DNA of 64,000 nt from Taeniopygia guttata (lineage: Eukaryota; Chordata; Aves; Passeriformes; Estrildidae): positions 8,134,001 through 8,198,000 of the forward strand of contig NC_133063.1 in assembly GCF_048771995.1 (NCBI RefSeq), in the 5' to 3' direction. Shown piece after piece: positions 33,847 to 46,300 of the stretch; positions within the stretch are counted from its first letter, which is position 1, and each line of letters opens with the position of its first letter. A program made the position numbers and the translations under genes. Under the pieces are notes generated by a model. It was not told the DNA's origin. It saw nothing but the letters and a program-made list of their open reading frames with translations, and did no database searches.

Positions 33847-36800
33847 ATAAGACCAACTGTAAAAGTAATACGCCAAATTCTGAAACACAAATTCTGTCTC
33901 AGAGGACATATCACCATCACAGCCTCTCTCCAGTTTCAGAAAAGGTTTTCTCATAGTAAAATTTGTCTCCTGAAATTTTTTAGGAGCCTTGTGAGGGAAG
34001 CCAAAGACAGGGGTCAGGATGGTCCTAAAACAAAGACTTACATGCTCAGACAAAAAACAATGCACTACCTTGTGCTTGAATTTTTTTGATAACTAAGTCA
34101 AAGAAGTAAAAAGAGATATTCTACTGACACCTTGACACTTTCATGTGAACACAATGTGACTATTAAAGTGACATTTGCCCAGGTAATTTGCAATACTAGT
34201 TCATATATATACTTGTTTTCAGTAGCTGCTGTGTCCCCAGTTAGTAAAACGTAGCAACAATCTAGCCAATGTTTTGCTGCAGTGGTGCATTTAAATCTTT
34301 TTGTTTTCTCTGTGGAGCAGAGGAGAAGCCCACTGCATGTAATTATGATCCACAATGTAGTATCCAAACATCCCAATTAGCAACAAGGCTTCTTGCTTCA
34401 GATGTTGTGCATGTGTTTGACACCTGATAGTTTGCAATTAGTCAATAAAAGGGTAGATTAGGAATAAACCAAGCACAAATATGTTTTGGTTACCAAATTG
34501 TTGACAATTTTTTTCCCCTAGGGAAAGAATACAAAGTTCTGATCTCTTTGTATACACATTTTAAGAGTCATTTTTGAACATGTACATCACTTATTTTTGA
34601 GTTAGGTGGGAATGTTGTTATTCAAGTAATTCTCAAAGTCTCTCCTTAAATTCCTGAATCTGTCTCTAGACAAAGAGAGAGTGATCTTTTTAACAGCAAA
34701 TTATGGAGATCTCAGATACTAGCAATGAAGATAAAATGGAAAGACAGGAGACCAAGAAAGCCAATGTCCTTTGAAGTCTTCAAAGGCTGGATTAAAGATT
34801 AACAAAAGGAAATGTGTGAAATGGAAATGTAAAACTGATTTCAGCCCACTACTATCTGTGTGCCACACTGAAACCTTGCCAGCCTTCACTGAGGCTGACA
34901 GCTATGGCTGTCCTATGGATGTTATTTTCATGGTAAACATCTCTCACAACAAAAGGAAAAAGTAGATTATAGACGTAACTGCAGTCTAATTAGATGTATA
35001 TTAACACAATATTATTTTGTGTTATTATCCAGACAGGATATGCAATCCCAAACCTATTAACACTGCCTTTTGCAGCCCACCATTTCTGGAATATTTCTGG
35101 GCTGAAATAGCAGGTCTTTGAGAAAAATACAATCCTTACATTTAAAGTAGCATGGGATTTACACTTTTCTTTGCGAGAAGGAAGGACTGGACAAGACGAG
35201 CAGATCAGTACCTTGCCTTATCAGCAGTTACCAGCCTACAGTCCAGTGAGCTGTAATTTGACCCTAGAATTTTTTACTATTTTTCTCCCATTTGTGACTA
35301 ACTCTTATGATTTTTTTATGTAAACTTCAAGGCAACAGAACTTCTTGCCTTTGTTAGTATGGCTTCCTGAGACCTACATCTTCTCAGTCCGGAGTAACTT
35401 CCTAATCTCTGCTGGTTTTCACCAAACCTGATAGGCCTGGACCTCTTAAACATTTTTTTAAATACTCAACTAATGGAGAGAAACAGTATCTCTTTCCACT
35501 TTTAAGGGAGCAACCACATTTTGAAAATTACTTGTATTTGATTTCTAACTTTCACAATCTCCTTACAGTTTTAATGCATGCAGCTCTGTCTAGGAGATAT
35601 TCACAATTAAATCAGCTTTCATTGGGTAACATGAATAATTTAGGCCTTTGATGTGATCAGATATTAAAATGGTTGTGGATATTGATGCCATTTCTGTTCT
35701 GCCAGGGAACTCTGCTATTGCTTACTCAATTAACTTTGTACTGAAGTGGGTGAGGTAACTTTAGGAGCTCCCTAAAGTGAGAGGACAGCAGAAATAGCAC
35801 AAATTGCTGTAATTATTTCAGTCAGAACTTCCATGACTACAGCTTTAGTTAAGGTGCTTCAGTTACATTTAAACAAATCAGTAGAAATACCTATTTCTGA
35901 ACATTAGTCATTGTAACCCTACATATACCTAGCTCTTATGTAGTATTATTTGTTTGCTTTGAACATTATAATTTTGTAGTTGGATCTGTGAAAATTGAGG
36001 AAGTCCTATGTTGTGATTATTTTATTCATTTATAGTTATTCTCTCAAAATTGAATTTTCCATGAATTTTCTATCAAGTTTATTTTGACCACTTAGTAAAT
36101 GTAATAAAATGTAAAAAACACTTGGAGGACAAGTTTTACTTTTACTTTTCTGGCTGAATGCTTAAAATGCAGAGAGGGCATTGAAAATCATTTAGCTTCT
36201 CTTTAAGGACTAGAGAGAATGAAAATGCTTGAATATCAAAAATAACAATTCTGGCAAAATTTATCATTTAATTGGTAACTAAGACACAATGTTGGAATTC
36301 TATGACTGCTGTAATACCAGGAAATTTTAATAAACAAATAAGCAGTATGGTTACCTCACCCCTGTTAACAGAAGGATAAAGGCTCCAGTGGTACATCTAA
36401 CCAAATGCAAAATAACTGATTATATCCTTAGTCTCAAGCAAGTTTTTAAAAGCTTCTTCCTTCACAAAAACTGATCAATCCACTGCTCCATTGATAGACT
36501 GGAGCTGAAGTGAGGTCACTGTTCATCTGTACCTGCACCTCACCTGTCCTGGTAGCATTAACTTGATCTAGCACAGGAGTGCTGCAGTCACTCCTTGTGA
36601 CCTATACATGAGGCACAGTTTTTTAGTTCCACAAAACTAATTTCTGCAAGTCTTTTGTGAGCAATTTTGTGTTTTTATTTTATTTAATGACAAGTCTGGT
36701 TTTTATCACAGGACCTTTCATTGCCTGAACATAATCCAGTTTAGTTTATATATGGCCATGGTGGCATAAAATCGATCATCAACCTTTATTAAAATTTGTT

Positions 36801-39800
36801 CAAATTGGTATTACCTAAGAAATGGTAATGTAGCTTGCTAATTTTGAAATGTCAGAGTAACTTCCACTTTTAGTAACATAGAGGTACAATGTTTAAATGG
36901 CAAGGGATTGCAGAGATGACCACATAGTTAAATGACTATAATGGCCTTTAGAAAGAGACTTCAGTAAATGGGCATATAATCTCAATTTTACAGCTGTGTC
37001 AATTACAGCTAGTATCAATTTTACTGTCATAATACATCACCTGTCCAAAGTGAAACAGTGATGCTTTGGTTGTCATAGAATAAGACCATTTTGAGAAAAA
37101 GTCTTATGTTAAATTTAATAAAGAAATTATTTGTTCAGTTGAGGTGGCGTATCAACAAACAAACAAGTAAAACAACACCACCGAAAAAAAACCACAGTGT
37201 ATTTCAGACAGTAGCAAAACATACCTGAAACACTTCTTTCACTTTCCTTTCTGACTTCAAAGTTAAAGACCTTCTTCGAGGAATTGGAGAGACACCAAAT
37301 CCTTCTTTCCTTTGTCATTATTTGATGTTTCAAGGAAGTCAGCACCAGCTGCAGAAGAAATCCCTAACTGCAGACTGGAACAGGTATAGTGTACCCTATC
37401 CACAAATTTCAGCGAGTTTTCTAAAAACCAGTAAATTAATTTTATTTATACAGGGTAGCTAATTTGCCCTATAAATAATTTTCCTAAAGAAGAGCAAAAA
37501 GATAAAGAAGATTCTTTGTTTGAAGCAAACAGAGTGAAGATGCATCTGCTTAATACGTCTAATCCAAAGCTAGAGACAAAATTATTGCTCCACAGAACCA
37601 GTGAAGTAATTTTTCTTTAATCATTGGCATATTATCAGAAAAGAATAATTTAAACTGGAAACTCAGCTAAAAAGAAAGAGTTCCTAAATCAATAAAAGAA
37701 GTTATTTAGTGAAATTAGAATGTAGCATTCATACATGAAGATAAATTGAAATGTCTTTAATTCCAAATGCTTCAAATACTGCTTTATTAACCTCATTATT
37801 TTAATATCAAATGAACAGGCTCTTATTTGAAATATCCAGCTAGAGAATATTATAAAAATCTCCCACCAGCAGGTATGAAAAAGTACATCTGCATAAGAAA
37901 AAAAAAATACATCAGAAGAACACAGCAGCTTATTTGCATTGCAACAAATACAAAAAGTAACATGAACAAAACGTGTGTGCTGCACTAAATTACCTGGGTG
38001 TAACACAGAGGTGCTACTGGCTGTTCACTTCTCAAATCTGCTGATTCTTGGTGAATTGTGTGAGGCAGAAATAAGCCTAAATATTTCAAATGGGTGCAGT
38101 TTCACTCAAACCTAGGCTGGCCAATTAGGAAAGAAAATGACTGGACGGAAGTGCCAGCTTGGCTCTGAGTGTGCCTTTGGTATATTTGTGATCTGAGACG
38201 AAATGGAGGGTCTCTATATTCAAATCAAAGATATTAAATTAAGTACGGTCAAGCCTGTTGTGTTTGCTTTGTGTGAGGATTAGCCTCATTCTTTTGGACT
38301 ACATCACAAGAGCAATTGCAATAAAAAGTACAAACATTGAGAAGTGTTTAATCTTTATTCTGAGATGTACTTCTAAAATAGATTTTAAGCTGTGCTGAAC
38401 CTAATGAACCCTATCTAGATCTACAGAGACATTATTATGTGTGCCATTTTCTAGTTATATTTTGATTAAAGGTTATACAGAGAAATGCAAAGTAGAATGA
38501 TAATTCATTGCTGTTTAATTAATTTGATCCCTGAGAAGCTGAAAGCAATTACTGGAGTGAAAATTAAAGTGCTATCTTTGCTACATGCTAATAGAAAAAA
38601 GAAACTTTTCATTTAATAATTCCCGAGTTTGTGGTTCTGCCCTGCCTTGACCTTATGACACCAGAGGAAATCCTTTTTTACCACTTCTCCACCCAAGGTT
38701 TTTGGCCAGAACGATTTGTGGTACATTCTGGGTGATGCTGTAGAAGAAAGAAGACTGTGAGAGTTACAAGAGGAAGGCTGGAGCAGAGCATCTTAATCAG
38801 GAGCTCAGTGGTTGTCAGAACTGGGATGCAAACTAGTAACTGATAGCACAACCTTGTTTTCGTCTGCTTTTCAACAGGAACTCTGCCAGCATATAAATGG
38901 ATAAGCCTTGCCACCTTTAGCAATTAAAATAAAAACTCCCAAGCTTCTCAAGATGCATAAATAAAAAGAATATTTTTTTTCTGACCATGTATTCTTAAAA
39001 ACTGTAGCATTTTATCACACTTTTGCCTCAGCAATAAATGAAAATGGGGCCAGTCCCCACCACTGCAGAGCCTTCTGGACTCACTGAATGATCTGCTTGA
39101 CCTCTCCAGTATTATCCTGGATATTTAAAACCATAGGTCAGAAAAATATTACCCGGGTAATCTTTTAAATTATTTTAATCCAGAAAAGCTGCAATCATAT
39201 CAAGGCTTTCTCACCTTACCTGCAGCAGTTGCAGTGCCAAATCCATCCTGTTTTTTCAAGTGTAATGTTTCTGCTGCCTATCCTACATCTTTTGTTATAC
39301 CTCCTTCATGTGTAACATAATTATTCTTCATGCAATCTTTTTGAGAACAGTTTCCCACTGTAAGCTATGACTGACCTATCTGTGCAATTTCAAGCAACAA
39401 TTAGTTGAGCTTTTTTAATCAAACCTCACACTTGGCGCCTACCTGCACATAATTTTTGGACTGGAATTTTGAATATTTGTGTCAAGAGCCTTTCTCGACA
39501 TAAGCAGTAAACCCATAAAGTTTTGAATATAATCAGTTTTCATGGATGGAATTTTATTTACTAATTTTTATACATTAAAAAGGTACACATTGATAGAGAA
39601 ACAAGATTCTCAGACAACACATTTAAAGGCATTTCAATCAGGCATTCTGCTGCTGAGACAGAGTCCTGCTGTCTTGTCCTGCTGCCTTTATAAAGAAACA
39701 GCCTCAGCTCTTTCTTCTGACTTTGGGACATCACTTCTGAACTGAGATAAATGTGAGGCTTAGCAGTGAAAAAGTCAGGAAATTTCACCACGGTGTTACA

Positions 39801-40964
39801 GCTGGTTAGCAAAAAAACCCGCAAAAACCCAAACATGCAAAAGAGGTTGTTTCAGCCCAGGTCACTCAGTCTGCTACTGCAGTTACATCATAAACCTCAG
39901 TTTTTATTTAAGCTGAACAAATGTGAAGTAGTTGCCTTATTTCCATCTGTGACAGGGTCTTCCATTTGGGAACAAGAAAGCTACTAAAATAAAACCTAGA
40001 CCTTCAAAACCAGTAAGATTGTTTCTGTGGGTCATTTTAGGAATTCCTGTCCTTTTTTCAGTGGCCTTTTATGAATGAGTCTTTGAAGGGGAAGGTGCAG
40101 GTGAATGATACAAGGGACGGTGGGTGGAACAATATGGTGTAGCAAGCCTAAATACCAGTGTTTGTCTGTAAAAAAAATAATTACAGCATTTTCCTGAACA
40201 AAAATAATCAGGAAAGTCAGAAACCAAAGCAGGACTGAAGATAAGATGCTTCTGCAGGTAGGATTTCCTGCAAAGAAGTAATGGTAGTGTGATTTACTGT
40301 AACAAAAGAAGTTTTCTTACAGGGAGAATTGAAAGAGTAAAATAGCAGCTGACCTCTGCTGCAGATAGAAGGAAGTTCTCTATTATAATCTTTGATAATT
40401 TTTTTTAATTAAAGGTATGAAAACATGGGATCTTCATATAAATGTACTTGCCTTTAAGACTACACTTCTTGATTGATCAAGTATTACAGGACAGCATGAG
40501 AATCACAAGAGGCCATGCCCTGTAATTTACACAGTGCATGGAGAAGAGCAAGTTCTTAGTTTATGGAACTAAGCAAGTTCTTTGTTTATGGACGTTGATT
40601 GAGAAATACAACTTCAAAAAATGTAACCAGTCATCTGTGTAGAAGAAAGTAGCCATGGCCACCTGAAATCTTACAGAATTTGGGGATGTCTGGGATCGTC
40701 TCAAAGGGATGGCTGCTGGCAAGGTGGAGACAGTACGGACTAAACTTCTGAAAGAGAATTTTGACTATTGGTGTTATTTCTAAAATAAAAGGTTTGGAGG
40801 CAAGCCTTTCTTCTAGTGATCTGCTGCCTCAGGTCATACAGCCATATTCTGGAAAGGAACTGATCAGTTTGGGATCTGCCAAACATACAGAGAGGAGTCA
40901 GCCTTGCCTATAAAAGCTCAGGCTGACATTGTTTGTGGATATGGCTATTCCCAACATTCGTGTG
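33847..40964. other. Intergenic, nothing recognised
   Basis: About 7 kb between the last visible MAT block and the LTR. No gene, RNA gene or repeat family recognised. MAT exons 8 and 9 (family text DLRPGVIVRDLDLKKP and YGHFGR) should fall here if present, but I did not find them. Confidence 0.5.
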
Positions 40965-41910
40965 TGTGTTGGTTTTGTGCAGCTTGGTCTTTGGTAGCAG
41001 CAGGGGGCATGGAGATGACTTCTGTCAGAAGCTTCTAGAACTCTTTCACTGGCAGAGCCAATCCCTGATGGCTCTGAAGATGGCCACGCTGCTGGCCAAG
41101 GCTGAGCCAGCTAGAGATGATGGCAATGCCTCTGTGATAACATCTTTAAGAAGCCATTAAAACAAAAGTAGGGGTGCAGCTTTAATTCCAGCCAGAGAAG
41201 AGGAGGAGGTGAGAACACGAGAGGCACCAAGGTCAGTGAAGAAGGAGGGGGAGGAGCTGCTCCAGGCATGGAGCTGAGATTCCCTTGCAGGCTGTAGTGA
41301 GACGATGGAGAAGCAGCTCTGCCCCTGCAGCCCACGGGGGTCCAGGGGAGATCCACCCGCAGCCCGTGGGGGAGATGCCGGTGCTGGAGCGGGTGGATGC
41401 CTGGAGGAGCTGTGATCCAGTGGGAGACCTGATGGACAGAGGGGGCCGTGCTGCCAGGCTGGAGCAGCCTGTCCTTGGAGGGCTGCACCTGTGGAAGCGT
41501 GACCCATGCCACAGCAGTTTTGGGAGGACTGTGTGCCCCTGGGAGGGACTTGCATTGCAGCTGCTTTGGGAGGACTGCTGCTCCTGAGATTTGGAGCCGC
41601 GCTGGAGAAGTTCACAGAGAACTGTGTCCCGTGGGAAGGGACCCCACGGGTCACACAAAACCTCGGGTGATGAACTGACCAAAATCCCCATGCCCTGTCT
41701 CCCTGCGCTGTCGGTGGAGGGGAGGGCGGGGTTGGTGGAAGAAAAGGTGTTTTTAATAGCTTATTTTACTTCTCATCATCCTCCTCTGATTTTGTTAGCA
41801 ATAAACTTACTTTTTATCTCTAAGATGAGCCTGTTTTGTCCTTGGAGTGCTTTCTCCCGGTTTTTGCCTTAACTCACGGCCCCTTCGCTAAATTTTTCTG
41901 TCCCGGTGCC
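40965..41910 (+). mobile_element. ERV LTR upstream of GAK, 3' end not seen
   Basis: Starts TGTGTTGGTTTTGTG and runs through GC-rich internal short repeats ('tgggaggactg' type, 41520-41580) to a polyadenylation region ('tagcaataaacttac', about 41800) and the AT-rich end near 41910. This layout matches a solo LTR type widespread in songbirds, from memory. The right end lacks a clear terminus and merges into the GAK CpG island. No internal genes. Frames in it on either strand are chance, driven by the GC-rich repeats. Confidence 0.65.
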
Positions 41911-42220
41911 GGCAGCGGGGATGTGCGGAGGGCAGCGGGGAAGAGCCACCGGCGCGGGAAGATGAGATGAAGGAACAGGTGAAGGAAGACGAACAGGGAA
42001 AGGACGGCAGTAACGCTCTGTGGGAAAAGCGCAGGTGCTGCCCAAGCGCCAAGAGGTGCAGGAGAACAGGAGAAACTTTTATCTCTCGCCGGCCGCAAAC
42101 CTAAGTGTTAAAGTGCGGAAACACAGCGCTGCCTGGGGAATGGCGACACTTCCATGGAGAAAGCGCCACGGGCAGGGCGGGAAGGCGAACTTCGCGCATC
42201 CCCCGCGGCCGCGGAAGGGA

Positions 42221-42935
42221 GAGCCGGGGAGGGGACGCTGGCGGGGCGGAGCGGAGCCGAGCAGGAGCCGGTGAGGGGACGCTGCCGGAGCGGAGCCAAG
42301 GAGGAGGCAGGAGCCGGTGAAGGAACGCTGCAGGAGCGGAGCCAAGGAGGAGGCAGGAGCCGGTGAGGGGACGCTGGAGGAGCGGAGCCAGGAGCAGGAG
42401 CCGGTGAGGGGACGCTGGAGGAGCGGAGCCAGGAGCCGGAGCCGGTGAGGGGACGCTGGAGCAGCGGAGCGGAGCCGAGCAGGAGCCGGTGAGGGGACGC
42501 TGCCGGAGCGGAGGCAGGAGCAGGAGCCAGTGAGGGGACGCTGGAGGAGCGGAGGCAGGAGCAGGAGCCGGTGAGGGGACGCTGGAGGAGCGGAGCCAGG
42601 AGCAGGAGCCGGTGAGGAGACGCTGGAGGAGCGGAGGCAGGAGCAGGAGCCGGTGAGGGAACGCTGGAGGAGCGGAGCCAGGAGCAGGAGTCGGTGAGGG
42701 GACGCTACCGGAGCGGAGGCAGGAGCAGGAGCCGGTGAGGGGACGCTGGAGGAGCGGAGCGGAGCCGAGCAGGAGCCGGTGAGGGGACGCTGGAGAAGCG
42801 GAGCGGAGCCGAGCAGGAGCCGGTGAGGGGACGCTGGCGGGGCGGAGCCAGGAGCAGGAGCCGGTGAGGGGACGCTGGAGAAGCGGAGCGGAGCCGAGCA
42901 GGAGCCGGTGAGGGGACGCTGGAGGAGCGGAGCCG
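42221..42935. repeat. GC-rich minisatellite in the GAK 5' flank
   Basis: 16-17 tandem units of about 41-49 bp, each built as GGAGCCGGTGAGGGGACGCT followed by a GGAGGAGCGGAGCC-type half. Units fall into subtypes: 'ccaggagca', 'gcggagccgagca', 'ccaaggaggaggca' and 'ggcaggagca' endings, mixed along the array. The array ends about 228 bp before the GAK start codon. Because many units are a multiple of 3, both strands show long Pro/Ala/Ser/Arg-rich open frames that are not genes. Confidence 0.92.
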
Positions 42936-43163
42936 GGCGGCAGCCGGAGCTCCTCCCGCGGGGCGGAGCCGCGGCGGGCGGGCCGCGCCGGGAGCGCGTA
43001 AGTGACGCAGCGTTCCCGGAAGCCGCCCGGAGCTGCGGGGACGGTGGGAGAGGCGGGCGGGCTCTCGCCGCGGCTGTCGGTGGCTCGGCGGAGCCCTCCA
43101 ACTCCATCCCACTCTGCTTCCATCCCTTCCCGTCCCGTTCAGTTCCATTGCCTGCCGGGGGCC

Positions 43164-43305
43164 ATGTCGCTGTTCCAATCCGCCCTGGACTTCCTGGCGG
43201 GCCCCGGCTCCCTGGGAGCCGCCAGCCGTGACCAGAACGATTTCGTGGGGCAGACGGTGGAGATGGGCGACATGAAGCTGCGCATCAAGCGGGTCATCGC
43301 CGAGG
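43164..43305 (+). CDS. GAK: GAK coding exon 1
   Basis: 47 codons plus one base: [17 protein letters not shown] to [10 protein letters not shown]; donor GTAAGA. Confidence 0.95.
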
Positions 43306-46300
43306 GTAAGAGCGGGCGGCGGGGCCGGGCCTTGCGGGGCTGGGATGGGCTTCCCCGCGGGCCTCCTGCTCTCGTTTTCCCCGTCTCCCGTTCCTACACC
43401 GGGAGGGTTTCCTCCTTGGCAGGCCGCGCCCGGCTGGGGGCGGGCGGGCGACGGCCGGGGCGGCAGCTCCGGGCTCGGGAAGGGCTCCCTGTGGCCGTGC
43501 CGGGACAGTGTCCCCAGGCCCGGGGGGGATTCGGTGTCCCCCGGGTCCCGGTGGGGATTCGGTGTCCCCCCGGGTCCCGGTGGGGGTTCGGTGTCCCCCG
43601 GCCCGGGGGGGAGTTCGGTGTCTCCCCAGGCCCGGGGTCGGTTCGGTGTCCCCCGGCCCGGGGGTCGCAGCAGTGCTCGGTGTTAATTCTCGCCTCAGGA
43701 ACAGCCACCGAGAGCCGCTGTGTTGTTTCTTCCCTTGCTTCGTGGTTTAAAATGCCTTCATCACACAACAGAACTCAGAGGAGTTGGTAGTCTGTGATGG
43801 TCTTTATAACCTACCAAGGACCTCATGAAAAATCTGGATTTCGTGGTGGTTTTTGTTTGTTTGATTGGTTTTTTGTTTTTGTTTTTTAATCACAATGTAT
43901 AATATTCTGCCAAACATGCAAGGTTGCCTCTGTTGTTTGGGGCTTTTTGGAAGACTATGGAATGCAGAAAATGTGTTTGCTTTAAACACGTTTGTCAGGA
44001 GACGTCTTACTGTGAACATAGACTTTGCTAGAGTACAGAGTGTTAAATATCCAGGCAGTTTCCAGCTTCGGTGAAGCTTTGGGTAGGTAGCCTGGCACAC
44101 TGCTTGTTAATCTGTTTAAGAAAAGATTATATGTTTGATAGATGCTAATTTCTTAGATATTATAAAAAGTTTGGATCATCTTAATGCTTGTGATCAGAGA
44201 AAATACTTTATTTCCTCCAGCAGAAGAACCATTGAAGGCTACTCTCAGAAGACTAAAATGCAGACTTTTCTATACTATTGCAGGCAAATATTTCATTAAC
44301 TTTGTAGAGATGGTTGATGTTATTTAGGTTAGATACCTCAAAACTCTGCTTAGGGCTCCTTTTGGATGTTGGAGTTTCTTCTTGTAATTATCTCATACTA
44401 AGTAGTTTTCTGCTGAAATCTTGGTGATAAGCATAGAAGAAAAACTTGGTTAAAATTAGCTAGTTCAAACTGCTTGCAAGCTACATATAAAATTTTTGAG
44501 CTGTAAAACAACAACAACTAGGTCTTCACTACTGCTGTATCTTCTTAAGGGCAATAATTTGTTCCTTGAATGCTCAAGCACTTTTGGCATATGATCTTAG
44601 AGAAAACCTGTCAGTTTCTTATGTAGTAAGTTGCATTTTAAACAGCACTAGATGTCATGTCCTCCTGTTCTGCTTTCAGCCTTTACTTACAGCTTCTTTA
44701 CAGCCAGAATTGTGACTGAAATGTAAGCACTGAGTAGAATGTGAATGCTAAAAGAACTGTCTGTGCTGCTGATACTGTAAAATTCTTGCTGGCAGTGACC
44801 ACAGCAGTTACTGAAGGACAAAAGAAAGTTAGGGCAGGAAGCTATTTTTGAGGTATATATACTATTTGGTTCTTGGTTCTGGAGCAGGTACTTTAACACT
44901 TTACTTTGACAGCAGCCTGCTGTTTCCCAGAATATGGCACAGGCATTGTAAAATGTCAAGGGAAAGATGCCAGGTTAGATGACTTAAAGCAAATGGAGAC
45001 ATACTTTAACTCTACAGCTCTTTCTGTAACCACTGCTTTGTGTTCCACGTTAGTTGCAGTGTTATGGTTTTATTTTATGCTATTTTTTTGTTCATTTTGC
45101 TAACTGAAGTTGGGCTAACTGCTTGCTTTTTCTGGAAAGTATCATTTTCCTAGCCAATGTAGCCAGTCTAAAAGAGCCCTTGCAGTATACTGAGTATAAA
45201 GTTAAAATAGGTGTAGAATATAAAAATCCCAGCCTCTCCTGTGATCTTCAGACTTGAATTTGTCTGTAGCATATAGTTTATCTGGACATGTTGTGGTACC
45301 TTCTGATACATTGATCCACAACTGTGGCTTACATGTATTCCTTTCTCTGGTTACAAATACGGGATCTGTTTATCTTCTAGATCAGTTCTTTCATGCCAGA
45401 TTCCCTTCTGGAAAGTCAAGTGCTGCTTTCTGAGTCTGGATTTCAAATCGGTGGTAAACTGTGTGTCATCTGCCTACGCAGACTTTTCTGTAGGCTCAGC
45501 TTTGTGGCTGGTGTGAACAGCGCCTGTGGTTTAGCGTTGCACGGTGTCGTGTGGCGGCACGGGTTCAGTTGTTTCCGTAGCCCACAGCTCATTCCATCTC
45601 TGCAGTGTGCACCAAATCCATGTTTGGCTGTGCTCTGGGCTGAGATTTGTTGCACAGGTCGCTTGGATGCGTTTTCCTGGTTGTTTCACAGAGGTGCTGT
45701 GCTGGGGTAGGACTGGGCTGGTTGAAAATACGGTGTGCTGCTGCAGGAGGCTGACAGCAACCCGTGGGGGATGAGCTGGTGATGATCTCTTTTGCTGATA
45801 CCACCTCTAAATGCAAGAACAGACCAAGTGTGTCACAGATTGGACTGAGCACTTCCAGACTACGGTATCCTGTTTTTTTTTCCTGCTTGGACATTTCAGT
45901 AGCTCACTGCAGATAAGATTTTAGAGGACCTTGGTGGAGGCCTTTACATATAATCCCTTCTTGCTCTTGGCATGAGGGTGGCTTCAGGTGTCATGCCTCT
46001 CTTGGATCTTCCTATTAAGTGCACAGACTCCCCCACAGTTTTACTTCAGTAAAATAGTCACGGATTTCCTGCCTAATTGGGGAATACTTTTGTATATGAG
46101 ACTGAACAATTTAGAATAAACCAGATTGTGTGAAAAACGGGGAGCAAGCAAGTTCTGTAGCACACATTTAGCAACCATTCTTCACATGTAATGAAATCTT
46201 ATGCTTCCTTTGAGTAACAAACATTGACAAAAAAGCACACAAGAAGAGAAACATGGTGAGGAAAAGAATGCATTATTCAATCTGTTTGATCTGAGTCTAA

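Larger units (their letters stand above)
41911..43700 (+). promoter_or_regulatory. GAK CpG island and promoter region
   Basis: CpG-dense, no TATA box. It covers the minisatellite, the 5' UTR, coding exon 1 and the start of intron 1. Between the minisatellite and the start codon lies a CRE/ATF-like TGACGCA (about 43003-43009) followed by an ETS-like CCGGAAGC (about 43016-43023), a pair common in housekeeping promoters. The transcription start is not determined. Confidence 0.5.

Noticed and set aside
41111-41691. Several overlapping open frames of 130-165 aa
   Set aside because: They lie inside the GC-rich LTR, in three frames at once, with no domain; chance frames.
42079-43123. Long minus-strand open frames (about 340 aa, Pro/Ala/Ser-rich) upstream of GAK
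   Set aside because: They run through the minisatellite, whose units are often a multiple of 3 nt, so two frames stay open at once with repetitive, family-less protein.
42221-43667. Repeat arrays as CRISPR-like
   Set aside because: Units are head-to-tail without unique spacers, in a vertebrate promoter; they are minisatellites.
43002-43790. Plus-strand 262-aa open frame over GAK exon 1
   Set aside because: It contains the real exon 1 reading frame (start at 43164) but reads through the donor into intron 1 and its minisatellite; the intron part is not protein.
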